Assembly: GCF_008641065.1 (NCBI RefSeq) | Contig: NZ_VTRS01000001.1 | Coordinates: 434,001 to 498,000 of the forward strand | From: Rhabdaerophilum calidifontis | Lineage (GTDB): Bacteria > Pseudomonadota > Alphaproteobacteria > Rhizobiales > Beijerinckiaceae | Direction: 5' to 3' | Length of the DNA: 64,000 nucleotides | In this document: piece by piece, positions 1 through 8,170 of the stretch | Layout of the letters: each line of letters starts with the position of its first letter | How positions within the stretch are numbered: position 1 is the stretch's first letter | Made by a program: the position numbers and the translations under genes | Notes under the pieces: generated by a model | Told to the model about the DNA's origin: nothing | Database searches by the model: none | Seen by the model: only the letters and a program-made list of their open reading frames with translations

Positions 1-1
1 G

Positions 2-361
2 GAGGGGGGACTGTTCGGGCGCGAGGAGATCGAGATCATCGCGCCGGCGGTGGCGGAGGCACGCGCGGCCGGGTTTGATGTCTCGGGGCCATACCCGCCG
101 GATACGGTGTTCATGCGGGCCCGGCGCGGTGAGTTCGACATCGTCGTCGCGCAATATCACGATCAGGGGCTGATCCCGGTCAAGCTCAACGGCATCGAGA
201 AGGGCGTGAACATCACCGTCGGGCTGCCGATCATCCGCACCAGCGTCGATCACGGCACCGCCTTCGACATTGCGGGCCGGGGCATCGCCGATCCGTCGAG
301 CCTCGCCGAGGCGGTGGCCGTCGCCCGCGCCATGGCGGCGGCGCGCAAGGGGTCTGCCTGA
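2..361 (+). CDS. pdxA: 4-hydroxythreonine-4-phosphate dehydrogenase, C-terminal part (cut by window edge)
   Basis: The reading frame is open from base 2, so the N-terminal two thirds lie outside the window. The visible part runs [17 protein letters not shown], then the metal-ligand segment QYHDQG and the closing [12 protein letters not shown] block, all hallmarks of PdxA, which oxidises 4-phosphohydroxy-L-threonine in the DXP-dependent route to pyridoxal phosphate. The gene ends at TGA 359-361. In many alphaproteobacteria pdxA precedes rsmA/ksgA, but here the next gene is sciP on the opposite strand, so pdxA is the last gene of its unit. Cytoplasmic NAD-dependent enzyme. Identity is secure; completeness cannot be judged. 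Confidence 0.93.
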   Translation, partial: EGGLFGREEIEIIAPAVAEARAAGFDVSGPYPPDTVFMRARRGEFDIVVAQYHDQGLIPVKLNGIEKGVNITVGLPIIRTSVDHGTAFDIAGRGIADPSSLAEAVAVARAMAAARKGSA

Positions 362-368
362 AACGAAA

Positions 369-391
369 CGCCCGCGCGGAGGGCGCGGGCG
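369..391. terminator. GC-rich hairpin between convergent pdxA and sciP
   Basis: A perfect 9-bp inverted repeat (CGCCCGCGC / GCGCGGGCG) with a 5-nt loop lies a few bases after the pdxA stop. There is no T-run on either side, so it is a possible rho-assisted or 3'-end-protecting hairpin and not a classical intrinsic terminator. Confidence 0.4.
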
Positions 392-418
392 GGTGGCAGG
401 CGGCGCGGGACGGGCCGG

Positions 419-694
419 TCACTGGCGGTAATGCTGGATCCGGGTGGTGCGCAGACCGGCGAGCCCGTGCTCGTCGATCGAGTGCTGCCAGGACAGGAAT
501 TCCTCGACCGTGAGCGTGTAACGCGAGCAGGCTTCGTCGAGCGAGAGCAACCCGCCGCGCACGGCGGCAACCACTTCGGCCTTGCGGCGGATCACCCAGC
601 GCCGGGTTTCGGGCGGCGGCAGATCCGAGATCGTCAACGGGCTGCCATCAGGACCGATGACATACTTCACGCGAGGGCGAAGCGGCTCACTCAT
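419..694 (-). CDS. sciP: CtrA inhibitor SciP (DUF1153)
   Basis: A 91-aa protein with the DUF1153 core: KYVIGPDGSPLTISDLPPP, then RRKAEVVAAVRGGLLSLDEAC and YTLTVEEFLSWQ. SciP is a small helix-turn-helix protein that, in Caulobacter, binds the cell-cycle regulator CtrA and blocks activation of CtrA-dependent flagellar and other promoters in swarmer cells. I chose the ATG at 694, which begins MSEPLRPRVKYVIGP; an in-frame ATG at 715 would add seven residues. The gene lies downstream of fliK and flgD on the same strand, so it can be read through from them, but a CtrA-like box at 748-762 suggests its own promoter. Family assignment is strong; the regulatory role here is inferred from Caulobacter. 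Confidence 0.9.
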   Translation of the reverse strand: MSEPLRPRVKYVIGPDGSPLTISDLPPPETRRWVIRRKAEVVAAVRGGLLSLDEACSRYTLTVEEFLSWQHSIDEHGLAGLRTTRIQHYRQ

Positions 695-747
695 GGGTAC
701 GCTCACGAAACGCAACGATAACGCGCGCCAATGTAGCGGTCCGCCTC

Positions 748-762
748 TTAAGAAACGCCTAA
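748..762 (-). promoter_or_regulatory. CtrA-like box upstream of sciP
   Basis: Read toward sciP the site is TTAG-N7-TTAA, one base off the CtrA consensus TTAA-N7-TTAA. It ends 54 bp before the sciP start, in the gap between flgD and sciP. CtrA controls sciP in Caulobacter, so the position makes sense; binding is inferred. Confidence 0.45.
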
Positions 763-789
763 ATCACAGCCTCGAAACGTTGCCGGCTC

Positions 790-1446
790 TCAGCGGGCCA
801 CCGACTTGACCTTCGACATCGGGATCAGCACGCCGCCGATTTTCAGCACCGGCTCGCTGCCCGTGACATCGACCGATTCGACCGTGCCGGAGACCTCGGA
901 CTTGACGGTCATCGATTGGCCGTTGGCGTCCTTGGCAGCGACGGTGATGGTGTAATCCCCGGCCGGCGCCGTCTGGCCGTTCGACATGCGGCCGTCCCAG
1001 ATGAGCGTCTGGTCGCCGGCGGTGACGGTGCGCGTGCCCGAGAAGAGCTGGTTGCCGCTCTTATCGGTGACGACATAGGCCATGGTGCCGGCGCGCGGCG
1101 CGTTGATCTGCCAGGTGGCCTTGCCGTCCTTCAGCGCGCTCGTCGTGCCGTCGGCGGTCACGCGCGAGCCGACGAAGCTCAGCGCGTTGGTCAGGGTTGC
1201 GGTCTTGTTCGAGACAAGAAGCGCGGCGAGGTTGTCGTTGGTCTTGATCTGCTGCTCGACGCTCGCGAACTGGACGAGCTGCTGCGTGAACTGGTTGGTG
1301 TCGAGCGGATCCAGCGGGCTCTGGTTCTTGAGCTGGGTCGTCAGGAGCTGGAGGAACTGATCGAAATTATCGGCGATCCGGGCCTTGGAATCGGTCGCGC
1401 TCGTCGTTTTGGCGGTGCTCGCGGTGGCGTTGCTGACGGTGGTCAT
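790..1446 (-). CDS. flgD: flagellar hook assembly protein FlgD (hook cap)
   Basis: A 218-aa protein. The N-terminal block around residues 25-65 (FDQFLQLLTTQLKNQSPLDP followed by DTNQFTQQLVQFASVEQQI) is the signature of FlgD. The C-terminal half carries the Tudor/Fn3-like hook-cap region (WDGRMSNGQTAPAGDYTITV). FlgD caps the growing hook so that FlgE can polymerise, and is shed afterwards. An upstream in-frame start at 1518 would overlap the fliK stop, but the N-terminus MTTVSNATAS at 1446 fits the family better. It is preceded by fliK and followed by sciP on the same strand. The rest of the hook-basal-body genes are not in the window. Confidence 0.9.
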   Translation of the reverse strand: MTTVSNATASTAKTTSATDSKARIADNFDQFLQLLTTQLKNQSPLDPLDTNQFTQQLVQFASVEQQIKTNDNLAALLVSNKTATLTNALSFVGSRVTADGTTSALKDGKATWQINAPRAGTMAYVVTDKSGNQLFSGTRTVTAGDQTLIWDGRMSNGQTAPAGDYTITVAAKDANGQSMTVKSEVSGTVESVDVTGSEPVLKIGGVLIPMSKVKSVAR

Positions 1447-1517
1447 GACGGGTGCCTGGGCTTTTGCGGGATTCGGGAAACGCGGGTGGATGAGCCGGCC
1501 GCGGGGCCGGCCGGGCA

Positions 1518-3032
1518 CTAGATCATCCGGTCGATCGAGGCGTTGGGGATCATCACCCGGCGCATCGCGACCTCGGAGGCGAGATTGGCGAGTGCGGCTT
1601 CGTCGAGCGCGTCCTGACGGCCGGGCTGGCCCGAACCCTGCCGGCTCTCGCCCTGCTGGCCCTCGCCGCGCAGCGAGAAGGAGAGCCCATCGGAGGATTG
1701 GCGCAGCCCGGCCTGCTCGAAAGCCTGCTGGAGGGTCGAGGCGTCGCGGCGGAGCATCGCCAGCGTCTCGACCCGGTCGACGACGAGATTCGCGTTCACT
1801 TCCCCGTTCTCCTTGATCTGGAGCTGGACATCGATGCGGCCGAGTTCGGCCGGGTCGAGACGGATCTGGAATTGCGTCGCGCCGCGCACCGCCTGCATGC
1901 CGATCTCGATCGGCAGCATCTGGAGCGGGGTCGGGCGGCTCACGGTTTCGGCGCGCTGGGCCTGCGGTGCCGCGTTGCGCTCGAGGCCGGCGAGGATATC
2001 CGCCGGGCGGTGGATGCTGCCGGAATGGAAGCTCTCGAGAATCTCGGCGAAGGGGCTGGTGCGCACGGGATGCAGGTTCGGCTGGGCCGGCTTCGCGGCC
2101 TTGCCCGCCTCGGTCGCCGCGCCCTGCGCGCCGGTCTTGCCGGCCGCTGTGGTCACAGGTGTTGCCGCAGCGGTTTTCGCCGTGTCCTCGCCGGCGGCGG
2201 ACTCCATCGCAGCCGGGGCGGCTTCGCCGGCCGTCGCGGCCTTCGCTGCCGCAGTGCCCGGGCGGGCGGGCGCGTCGAGGCCGGTTCCGGCCGGGGTGCC
2301 GGCCGCGATCTTCTCCGCCGCCGGTTCGCTGGCCGCCGCCGCGACGAGGGCGGGCGCGGCCGCCGGGCCCTCGCTGCCGTCCGTCCCGGCCGTCGCAGAC
2401 GCCGCAGCTGCGACGGGATCGGTCTTCACCGGGGCGGCGGCGATCAGCAGGGCCTCCGCCGCCGTCGCGGCCGGATCGGCGGCGACGGTCTCGCCGGTGC
2501 CGGCGGCATCCGCAACGACCTCACCCTCTGCGGCGGCCGTTTCGCCTTTCGCCGGACCGGTCTCTCCGGCCTCCGTGGCGACGGCCTCGGAAGCGGCGGG
2601 CTCCTCCGCCGCCTCGCCGGCAGCATCGCGCGCGGTTTCGTCGTCGCTGGGGGCGCGCGGCGCGTCCGTCTCACGAAGGGGAGAGCGATCCTTGGAACGG
2701 GCCGGCTCGGGACGGGCCTCCTGGGGACGCGCCTCCTGGGCGGGGCGATCCTCGGCGCGGGCGCCCGGTCGCGATTCCGGTTCGGGCCGTTGCGGGCGGG
2801 GCAGTTCGCCGGGCATCAGGCGCTCATCCGGGCGCGCCCGTATGGGGCGCCGCGCCTCGCGTGCCCCCTCCGCGCCGGCCGTTTCGCGAACCAGCATGCC
2901 GAAGGTTGTCTGTGCCGTCCCCCCGCCGCCGGGCGCCGAGTCATTCTCGGGCGTCGCAGGCTTCTCGCCGGCGCGCCGGGTGATGAGATCTGTCAGGGCA
3001 TTGGCGAGGGAAAGGGAGACTTCACTGGACAT
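1518..3032 (-). CDS. fliK: flagellar hook-length control protein FliK
   Basis: A 504-aa protein with the usual FliK layout: a short N-terminus ([20 protein letters not shown]), a long Ala/Pro/Glu-rich linker over roughly residues 30-350, and a conserved C-terminal Flg_hook domain near residues 365-455 ([50 protein letters not shown]). FliK is secreted through the flagellar export gate, measures hook length and switches export specificity. The linker is low-complexity and probably disordered, which is normal for the family. It lies directly upstream of flgD, the same pairing seen in many alphaproteobacterial flagellar clusters. The 236-bp gap to the divergent mnmA holds the promoters of both. 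Confidence 0.88.
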   Translation of the reverse strand: MSSEVSLSLANALTDLITRRAGEKPATPENDSAPGGGGTAQTTFGMLVRETAGAEGAREARRPIRARPDERLMPGELPRPQRPEPESRPGARAEDRPAQEARPQEARPEPARSKDRSPLRETDAPRAPSDDETARDAAGEAAEEPAASEAVATEAGETGPAKGETAAAEGEVVADAAGTGETVAADPAATAAEALLIAAAPVKTDPVAAAASATAGTDGSEGPAAAPALVAAAASEPAAEKIAAGTPAGTGLDAPARPGTAAAKAATAGEAAPAAMESAAGEDTAKTAAATPVTTAAGKTGAQGAATEAGKAAKPAQPNLHPVRTSPFAEILESFHSGSIHRPADILAGLERNAAPQAQRAETVSRPTPLQMLPIEIGMQAVRGATQFQIRLDPAELGRIDVQLQIKENGEVNANLVVDRVETLAMLRRDASTLQQAFEQAGLRQSSDGLSFSLRGEGQQGESRQGSGQPGRQDALDEAALANLASEVAMRRVMIPNASIDRMI

Positions 3033-3268
3033 CGATCAGAACCCATTTGCTGTTCGATCGTTGTCAAGCAAAGCGGAGGCCAGCGGCGCCATACTTTTAT
3101 GTATCTGTAAAGCATAGAGAATTTTCGCAGGAACGGACGGTTTCACGGCAGGAAGCGCCGACCCCTCCCTGCCGGGGCGGCAAAATCTGCCGGTTTCGGC
3201 GCGCAAGGCTGGAAAGCCGGCTTGCGACGCGGTATGGAACAGGCCGTGCCAACCACCCGCTGCGCGTG

Positions 3269-4450
3269 ATGGACCCGATCCGCCTCGATATCCCGAAGCT
3301 GCCCGCCGAGACGCGCGTCGTTGTCGCGATGTCGGGCGGCATCGATTCCTCGGTGGCGGCGGCGCTGATGCATCGCGCCGGCTACGAGACGATCGGGATC
3401 ACGCTGCAGCTCTACGATCACGGCGCCGCGATCCATCGCGCGGGCGCGTGCTGCGCCGGCCGCGACATCCAGGATGCCCGCAATGTCGCCGCCGGCCTCG
3501 GCATCCCGCATTACGTGCTCGATTACGAGAGCCGGTTCCAGGAATCGGTCATCGACCGGTTCGTTGACAGCTATGCGGCCGGCGAAACGCCGATCCCGTG
3601 CGTGGAATGCAATCGTTCGGTGAAGTTCCGTGATCTCCTGGCCTTCGCCGAGGATCTCGGCGCCGATTGCCTGGTGACCGGCCATTACGTCGAGAGCCGG
3701 CCGTTGTCCGGCGGGGGGCGTGGGCTGTTCCGCCCGGCCGATCTCGACCGCGACCAGAGCTATTTCCTCTACGCCACGACGCGCGCGCAGCTCGACCTGC
3801 TGCGCTTCCCGCTCGCCGGCCTCACCAAGCCCGAAACGCGCGCCATCGCACGCGAACTGGGGCTCGGAAATGCGGAGAAGCCGGACAGCCAGGACATCTG
3901 CTTCGTCCCCAGCGGCGATTACGCCGCCCTCGTCGCCAAGCTGCGGCCGGATGCGGTCCGGCCCGGCGTGATCCGTCATGCCGACGGGCGGGTGATGGGC
4001 CGGCACGAAGGCATCATCCGGTTCACGATCGGGCAGCGGCGGGGGCTCGGCATCGCTGCGCGCGAGCCGCTCTACGTGGTGCGGATCGATCCCGACACGG
4101 CGGAAGTGATCGTCGGCCCGCGCGAAGCGCTGAAAACGCATGCGCTGCGGCTGCGTGATTTCAATTGGCTGGGGGACGGCGCGCTCGAGGATCTGCCGGC
4201 CGAGGGGCTCGAGGTCCATGCGCGGGTGCGCTCCACGCGCGCCCCGCGCCCCGCGTTGTTGCGGATCGAGGATCATGCGCCCTGGATCGATCTGCCCGAG
4301 GGCGAGGAGGGTGTGGCGCCGGGCCAGGCCTGCGTGCTTTATGCCGATGGCGGCGCGCGTGCGCGCGTGCTTGGCGGCGGCACGATCGCCAGGCGGGAGG
4401 CGGTGTCGCAGCCGGTGCCGCACGCGCCGGCCGTTCGAGCAGCGGAATGA
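3269..4450 (+). CDS. mnmA: tRNA-specific 2-thiouridylase MnmA
   Basis: A 393-aa protein. The PP-loop ATP-pyrophosphatase motif SGGIDSS lies at residues 22-28 (the usual motif is SGGVDSS). The two catalytic cysteines are visible in [12 protein letters not shown] and in [12 protein letters not shown]. MnmA transfers sulfur to U34 of tRNA-Lys, tRNA-Glu and tRNA-Gln, giving the 2-thio group of mnm5s2U. The frame stays open upstream to 3047, but that part has no family resemblance; the ATG at 3269 ([12 protein letters not shown]) fits the usual length. The methyltransferase gene follows 12 bp later and is probably cotranscribed. A partial inverted repeat near 3199-3225 precedes the gene; its role is unknown. 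Confidence 0.93.
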   Translation: MDPIRLDIPKLPAETRVVVAMSGGIDSSVAAALMHRAGYETIGITLQLYDHGAAIHRAGACCAGRDIQDARNVAAGLGIPHYVLDYESRFQESVIDRFVDSYAAGETPIPCVECNRSVKFRDLLAFAEDLGADCLVTGHYVESRPLSGGGRGLFRPADLDRDQSYFLYATTRAQLDLLRFPLAGLTKPETRAIARELGLGNAEKPDSQDICFVPSGDYAALVAKLRPDAVRPGVIRHADGRVMGRHEGIIRFTIGQRRGLGIAAREPLYVVRIDPDTAEVIVGPREALKTHALRLRDFNWLGDGALEDLPAEGLEVHARVRSTRAPRPALLRIEDHAPWIDLPEGEEGVAPGQACVLYADGGARARVLGGGTIARREAVSQPVPHAPAVRAAE

Positions 4451-4462
4451 CAGGGGGCGGAA

Positions 4463-5143
4463 ATGGCGCGGGTGGATGATGTTGATTCCGACCGGATCAA
4501 GATGTCCAAGGCCTATGGCCGCTGGGCACCGATCTATGACGCGGTCTATGTCCGGATCCTGAAGCCCGGTCAGCTCGAAGCGGTGCGCCTGGCGATGGCC
4601 TGCGGCCCGCGAATCCTCGAGGTTGGGGTGGGAACCGGGCTTTCGCTCGGCTATTATCCCGCGCAAGCCGAGCTGATCGGCGTCGATCTCTCCAAGGCGA
4701 TGCTGGACAAGGCAGCCGAGAAGGTGGCGGCGCAGGGGCTCCGGCAGGTCAAGGGGCTCGCGGTGATGGATGCCTGCCGTCTCGGCTTCCCCGCCGCGCG
4801 GTTCGATGCCGTCGTCAGCCAATATGTGATCACGCTGGTGCCGGACCCCGAGGCGGCGCTCGACGAGTTCGCACGCGTGGTGCGCCCCGGCGGCGAGATC
4901 GTTCTTGTCAACCATCTCGGGGCGGATGGCGGCGTCGTCGCCGCTTTCGAGGATCTGATCTCGCCACTCGCGCGCAAGGTCGGCTGGAGCACGGATTTCC
5001 GGCTGGCGCGGATCCGCGCCTGGGCCGAGCGTGCGGGGTTCCGGCTTGTCTCGGCCCGGAAGGTGGCGCCGGTCGGCTTCTTCACGGTGATCCGCCTGAA
5101 GGACGAGCGCGCGGCGCAAGGCATCGCCGCCAGCGCCGCCTGA
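4463..5143 (+). CDS. pmtA: class I SAM methyltransferase, probable phosphatidylethanolamine N-methyltransferase
   Basis: A 226-aa cytosolic class I methyltransferase. Motif I is ILEVGVGTGLSLGYYP, followed by the acidic SAM ribose ligand in LIGVDLSKAMLDKA, and motif III is VRPGGEIVLVNH. The N-terminal AYGRWAPIYDAVYVRIL stretch is typical of the Rhodobacter/Sinorhizobium type Pmt that methylates phosphatidylethanolamine stepwise to phosphatidylcholine. mnmA lies 12 bp upstream and the tRNA-Met 81 bp downstream. The methyltransferase fold is certain. The lipid substrate is a family-level inference, and an MenG/UbiE-like enzyme with another substrate is the alternative. Confidence 0.75.
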   Translation: MARVDDVDSDRIKMSKAYGRWAPIYDAVYVRILKPGQLEAVRLAMACGPRILEVGVGTGLSLGYYPAQAELIGVDLSKAMLDKAAEKVAAQGLRQVKGLAVMDACRLGFPAARFDAVVSQYVITLVPDPEAALDEFARVVRPGGEIVLVNHLGADGGVVAAFEDLISPLARKVGWSTDFRLARIRAWAERAGFRLVSARKVAPVGFFTVIRLKDERAAQGIAASAA

Positions 5144-5224
5144 CGCGCCCGTCGAGGCTTGACAGCGGCAGGCAACCGGCCTTTAAGGCAAGCCTTCGCG
5201 CCCGGCTCGCGGCCCGGTTCGCAT

Positions 5225-5301
5225 GGCAGTGTAGCTCAGCTGGTTAGAGCGTGGCACTCATAATGCCAAGGTCGGCGGTTCGAGCCCGCCCACTGCTACC
5301 A
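5225..5301 (+). tRNA. tRNA-Met (CAT), elongator type
   Basis: A 77-nt cloverleaf. The acceptor stem is GGCAGTG paired with CACTGCT (G1-U72 wobble), and the D-arm contains TAGCTCAGC. The anticodon stem TGGCA/TGCCA at 5252-5268 holds loop CTCATAA with anticodon CAT at 5259-5261. The T-arm is GGCGG-TTCGAGC-CCGCC, and CCA is encoded at 5299-5301. The G1-U72 pair resembles rhizobial elongator tRNA-Met and lacks initiator features; tRNA-Ile2 with a lysidine-modified CAT is less likely. The lysidine synthase TilS is also encoded in this window. Confidence 0.93.
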
Positions 5302-5341
5302 TTCCTGCCCTGCCGCGTTTTTGTGATCCCAAACAGGTCGG

Positions 5342-5983
5342 TCAGCTCACATAGCCGGGGCAATTCCCGCTCGGCGGCGGGTTGAGCGTCACCTTGGTCG
5401 ATTGTCGCGGGCGCATGTAGAGGAAATCGCCGAGGCCCATCTCGCCATCGATGGCTGAGCCCTTGAACAATTCGTCGACGATCTGCGTCGCGACCGAGGC
5501 CTGATAGCGCATCGTGACCTCGGCCAGCACGACCGATGTCCGCGCCACCTTCAGGCCCGCGGGCAGGTTGGTGAACTTGGTGCAACGCGCGAGCGGGGTG
5601 AAATTGCCCCTGAGCTTCGCATCCGACGGCACCATCGACCAATCCACGAAGGCGGTGCCGTTGCCGTCGATATCGATCGACACGGTGCGCATGCCCATCT
5701 TGTCGATCGGATGCGGCCAGATCACCGATGCCGTCGCCGCGAAGATCGAATCCATGTCGGATTGGCTGACGGCCTGCATCTGCGTCGTCATGTCGGCGAG
5801 CGTGCGGGCAAGCAGCGTCACCTTCTTGTCGGCGGTCAGCGCATCGGTGGCGACGATCATCCCGACCCAGACGGCGAGCATGGCCGGCGCGAGCAGCGCG
5901 AATTCGACGGCGGCGGCGCCCCGGCGCGCGGCGATGAAGCGACGAAGCGTGCGGCGCGAGCGGGTGGCGAGGGGGCGAATCAT
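5342..5983 (-). CDS. TadE/TadG-like pilus assembly protein (second of two)
   Basis: A 213-aa protein with a basic N-terminus followed by the TadE motif [30 protein letters not shown], a pseudopilin-like membrane helix at about residues 20-48. The rest is predicted extracytoplasmic and has a pair of cysteines (CTKF and a C near the C-terminus). TadE/F/G proteins are minor pseudopilins of the Tad (tight adherence) type IVb pilus. The gene starts 13 bp after the upstream TadE-like gene, so the two form one transcript with the CpaC-N-like gene. It lacks a von Willebrand domain, so it is not a full TadG. Confidence 0.8.
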   Translation of the reverse strand: MIRPLATRSRRTLRRFIAARRGAAAVEFALLAPAMLAVWVGMIVATDALTADKKVTLLARTLADMTTQMQAVSQSDMDSIFAATASVIWPHPIDKMGMRTVSIDIDGNGTAFVDWSMVPSDAKLRGNFTPLARCTKFTNLPAGLKVARTSVVLAEVTMRYQASVATQIVDELFKGSAIDGEMGLGDFLYMRPRQSTKVTLNPPPSGNCPGYVS

Positions 5984-5996
5984 CGGCTGTTCCTCC

Positions 5997-6572
5997 TCAG
6001 CAGGCGCCGAACGGCTCGTTCTTGAACGCGGCTGAGCCGGAGATCAGCACGTTCCGGTTCGCGAGCTGCGCGACATCGTTGCGGATGCGCGCGGTGATGG
6101 CGGTCGCCTCGTAATAGGCGCGGATCACCACGATCTGGCAGGGTTTGCCGGTGTTGAACTGCATGTCGCCGGATTTGAGCACGCCATCCACCACCGGGTT
6201 CGGCATGGCGGCGAGCCCGAACGTATCGAAGGCGCGGACATCGAACTTCACCGCGTCGCAGGAAATGATCCAGTCCACCTGGCTGCAGAACGCCGAGCGG
6301 AACTTGGCGATCTGCGCCTCGGCGGCGCCCGCTCCCGCGACCTGGCCGGTCATGGTGACGCGTTTGGCCTCCTCGACCCCGGCCTCCATCGCGGTGGCCT
6401 TGAGATAAAGCGTGCCGCTCTCGATGATCGCGAAGAGCGAACCGAACAGAAGCGGCGCGATCATCGCGAACTCGACCGCCGTCGCGCCCGCGCGATGGCG
6501 CGCGAAACGCCGCATCCAGCCTGGCCTGGTCGCCGTCGTCGCCGTGATTCCGTCCGGCTTCCGTTCGTTCAT
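5997..6572 (-). CDS. TadE-like pilus assembly protein (first of two)
   Basis: A 191-aa protein. A cytoplasmic basic segment (MRRFARHRAGATAVEFAMIA) leads into a hydrophobic helix ending FGSLFAIIESGTLYLKA at about residues 20-50, the TadE pattern with the conserved glutamate in AVEFA. The start at 6572 (MNERKPDGI) is preferred over a longer frame reaching 6719, whose extra residues look non-coding. The C-terminal domain contains several cysteines. It is a predicted minor pseudopilin of the Tad pilus, inserted in the inner membrane and processed there. It lies between the CpaC-N-like gene and the second TadE-like gene. Confidence 0.82.
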   Translation of the reverse strand: MNERKPDGITATTATRPGWMRRFARHRAGATAVEFAMIAPLLFGSLFAIIESGTLYLKATAMEAGVEEAKRVTMTGQVAGAGAAEAQIAKFRSAFCSQVDWIISCDAVKFDVRAFDTFGLAAMPNPVVDGVLKSGDMQFNTGKPCQIVVIRAYYEATAITARIRNDVAQLANRNVLISGSAAFKNEPFGAC

Positions 6573-6752
6573 TGTCTCACCCGTCCGGTCGCGAAACCTG
6601 CCGGCCCGCCTTGCGCGGCATGGGCCAACCTTGCGGATTCTGGATAGCAGAGACAGATTTCCGTTCCGTTTCGGCCGTTCGGGAGAATCCCGCGCAGCCA
6701 GTAGACGGTTTTTTAACAAAGCCTCCGCGCGCCTCGCGCGGGCGCGCGCGGC

Positions 6753-7259
6753 TTATTTCTTCTCGGCCTTGCTGTTGGCGGCGGTGCTGCCATTTGCCAT
6801 GCCGTCCCTGGCCGCAGCCTGGCTGACGGCGCGGGTGAAATGCTTGTCGTCGTCGCCGAGGGTCACGGTCGGCAGGCAGCGCGGAGTGCAATCGTAGCTC
6901 GATTGTTCAAGCCCGCGCTGGACGACGAGTCGCCCGGTCTCCTGATCCGCCACGGCCACCTGCGATTCGGAGATGATCGTGCCGGCGCCGTCGAGCGCGA
7001 TGAAATTGGTGCGGCCGGGCGAGCGCCCGGTGATCACCATCACGCCGCCGCGCTGGACCGTGACATCGGCGATCGCGGGGTTGCCGATGACGATGGTTTC
7101 GGTGCCCGCCGGCAGTTTCACGAGCTTGGCCTGATCGAGAACGACGCGGATCGCGCCCTCCTCAGCCCGGGCCGCGCCGCAGATTGCCAGCAGCGCGGCG
7201 ACGATCGCCGTTCCGCAGCCTCGCATCCCTTGGGCTCGGTGCTTGCGGGCCATGTCCAT
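6753..7259 (-). CDS. pilus assembly protein with CpaC N-terminal-type domain (no secretin)
   Basis: A 168-aa exported protein with signal peptide TAIVAALLAICGAARA. The mature part has the N-terminal domain found before the secretin in CpaC/RcpA: IRVVLDQAKLVKLPAGTETIVIGNPAIADVTV, then GRSPGRTNFIALDGAG. A full CpaC would have a further 300 or so residues of secretin barrel. Here the protein ends in an Ala/Ser/Lys tail (SKAEKK) with two cysteines before it (CTPRC). It is probably a periplasmic accessory of the Tad outer-membrane channel, and similar stand-alone proteins occur beside TadE genes in rhizobia. Its partner machinery must be encoded elsewhere. Confidence 0.75.
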   Translation of the reverse strand: MDMARKHRAQGMRGCGTAIVAALLAICGAARAEEGAIRVVLDQAKLVKLPAGTETIVIGNPAIADVTVQRGGVMVITGRSPGRTNFIALDGAGTIISESQVAVADQETGRLVVQRGLEQSSYDCTPRCLPTVTLGDDDKHFTRAVSQAAARDGMANGSTAANSKAEKK

Positions 7260-7805
7260 CGCTCAACTCCACAGACCGGGCGGCGCGGGGCTATGCGCAT
7301 GCCGGCTCACGCGGCAAGCCTGCCCGAGCAGGGTGAACAATCGGTAAAGCAGGCTGAAGGGGATTCGCGGGCTTCATCGCTCTCGGACCGGTTTGGGGCG
7401 GACATCAAGTTTTGCGGCGCGATTTCTCCTTCATGAAACGCAACTCAGGATTGTTCTTATAGCGGAAGAGCGCCTCACGGATAGTTTTCTGAGCATGGCG
7501 CTTTACGAAAGGGCAGAGAGAGAAATCGATATAAAAGCAGAAATCGAGTTGCTTTTTAAAAATCTTTGATCGTATTTTTGTATTAACGTGCTGTTAGGCA
7601 TTTTTTTCTTCAGATTTCGCCATCCACTCAAAAGTTTTTTACTGTATTAACTATCGCTGTTATTGCGAAGATTGAGATCCTTTATTTCCAATCGAATTAA
7701 CTTGCTTGAAAGGCCGGGGGCTTATGTTTGCCCTCGGTTCCGGCGCGGAAGCCTTGCGGCGCAGCGAACGGAAACCTGGAGCACAGACAGAGTAAGGAGC
7801 ACATC
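7260..7805. other. AT-rich divergent intergenic region of the pilus genes
   Basis: The 546-bp gap between the CpaC-N-like gene and the Flp pilin is much more AT-rich than its surroundings from about 7440 to 7710. It contains several TTAA/TTAAC half-sites (7583, about 7650, about 7696) and a CtrA-like box at 7583-7597. A 24-codon open frame at 7495-7569 lacks a convincing ribosome binding site. The region must hold both divergent promoters and a long leader for the pilin; no -35/-10 pair can be assigned with confidence. Confidence 0.6.
7583..7597 (+). promoter_or_regulatory. CtrA-like box upstream of Flp pilin
   Basis: The sequence TTAA-CGTGCTG-TTAG matches CtrA consensus TTAA-N7-TTAA at 7 of 8 fixed positions. 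It lies 209 bp before the pilin start in an AT-rich region. In Caulobacter pilA is CtrA-dependent. Lower confidence because AT-rich DNA yields chance matches. Confidence 0.35.
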
Positions 7806-7985
7806 ATGTCGATCTTCACGCGCTTCGCCAAGGACGAGTCCGGCGCCACCGCGATCGAGTATTCCCTCATCGCCGCCCTCATGGCTGCCGCCATCATCGC
7901 CGCGCTCAACGCCTTCTCGGGCGATCTGTCGCAGGCCTTCACCAATATCGGCAAAACGCTGAAGTCCAAGACCAGCGGTTCGTGA
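7806..7985 (+). CDS. Flp/Fap family type IVb pilin
   Basis: A 59-aa major pilin precursor: [32 protein letters not shown]. The prepilin peptidase cleavage site is the glycine before ATAIEY, with the conserved Glu+5 and Tyr+6 of Flp pilins, followed by one hydrophobic helix. The start at 7806 has a strong ribosome binding site (AAGGAG at 7793-7798). It polymerises into the Tad pilus used for surface attachment. It faces the TadE/CpaC-N-like genes across an AT-rich promoter region and is closed by an intrinsic terminator at 8016-8039, so it is a single-gene transcript. Confidence 0.93.
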   Translation: MSIFTRFAKDESGATAIEYSLIAALMAAAIIAALNAFSGDLSQAFTNIGKTLKSKTSGS

Positions 7986-8015
7986 GCCGATCGCCGGATC
8001 TTCCGGTGCGAAGCG

Positions 8016-8039
8016 AGGCGGCCTTCGGGCCGCCTTTTT
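8016..8039 (+). terminator. intrinsic terminator after Flp pilin
   Basis: Stem GGCGGCC / GGCCGCC with a TTCG tetraloop followed by five T residues, 30 bp after the pilin stop codon. Confidence 0.88.
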
Positions 8040-8170
8040 CGTTGGGCGCAATCATGCGCGCGATTTTGTCTTTTCTGGAAAGAGTATCATCGCCGAATGG
8101 CGCCTTGCGCCGGCCGGAGCGTCGTTCTTATGGTTCCCGGTCACGAACCAGGGGAACAGGGAGACGCGCC

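Noticed and set aside
7495-7569. A 24-codon open frame (MALYERAEREIDIKAEIELL...) in the AT-rich pilus intergenic region
   Set aside because: The composition is plausible for a short amphipathic helix, but the start lacks a Shine-Dalgarno sequence and no conservation can be judged; left out as a gene.
7986-8170. An N-terminal extension of malate synthase starting at 7982
   Set aside because: The frame would cross a strong intrinsic terminator (8016-8039) and has no resemblance to malate synthase; ATG 8171 is used.
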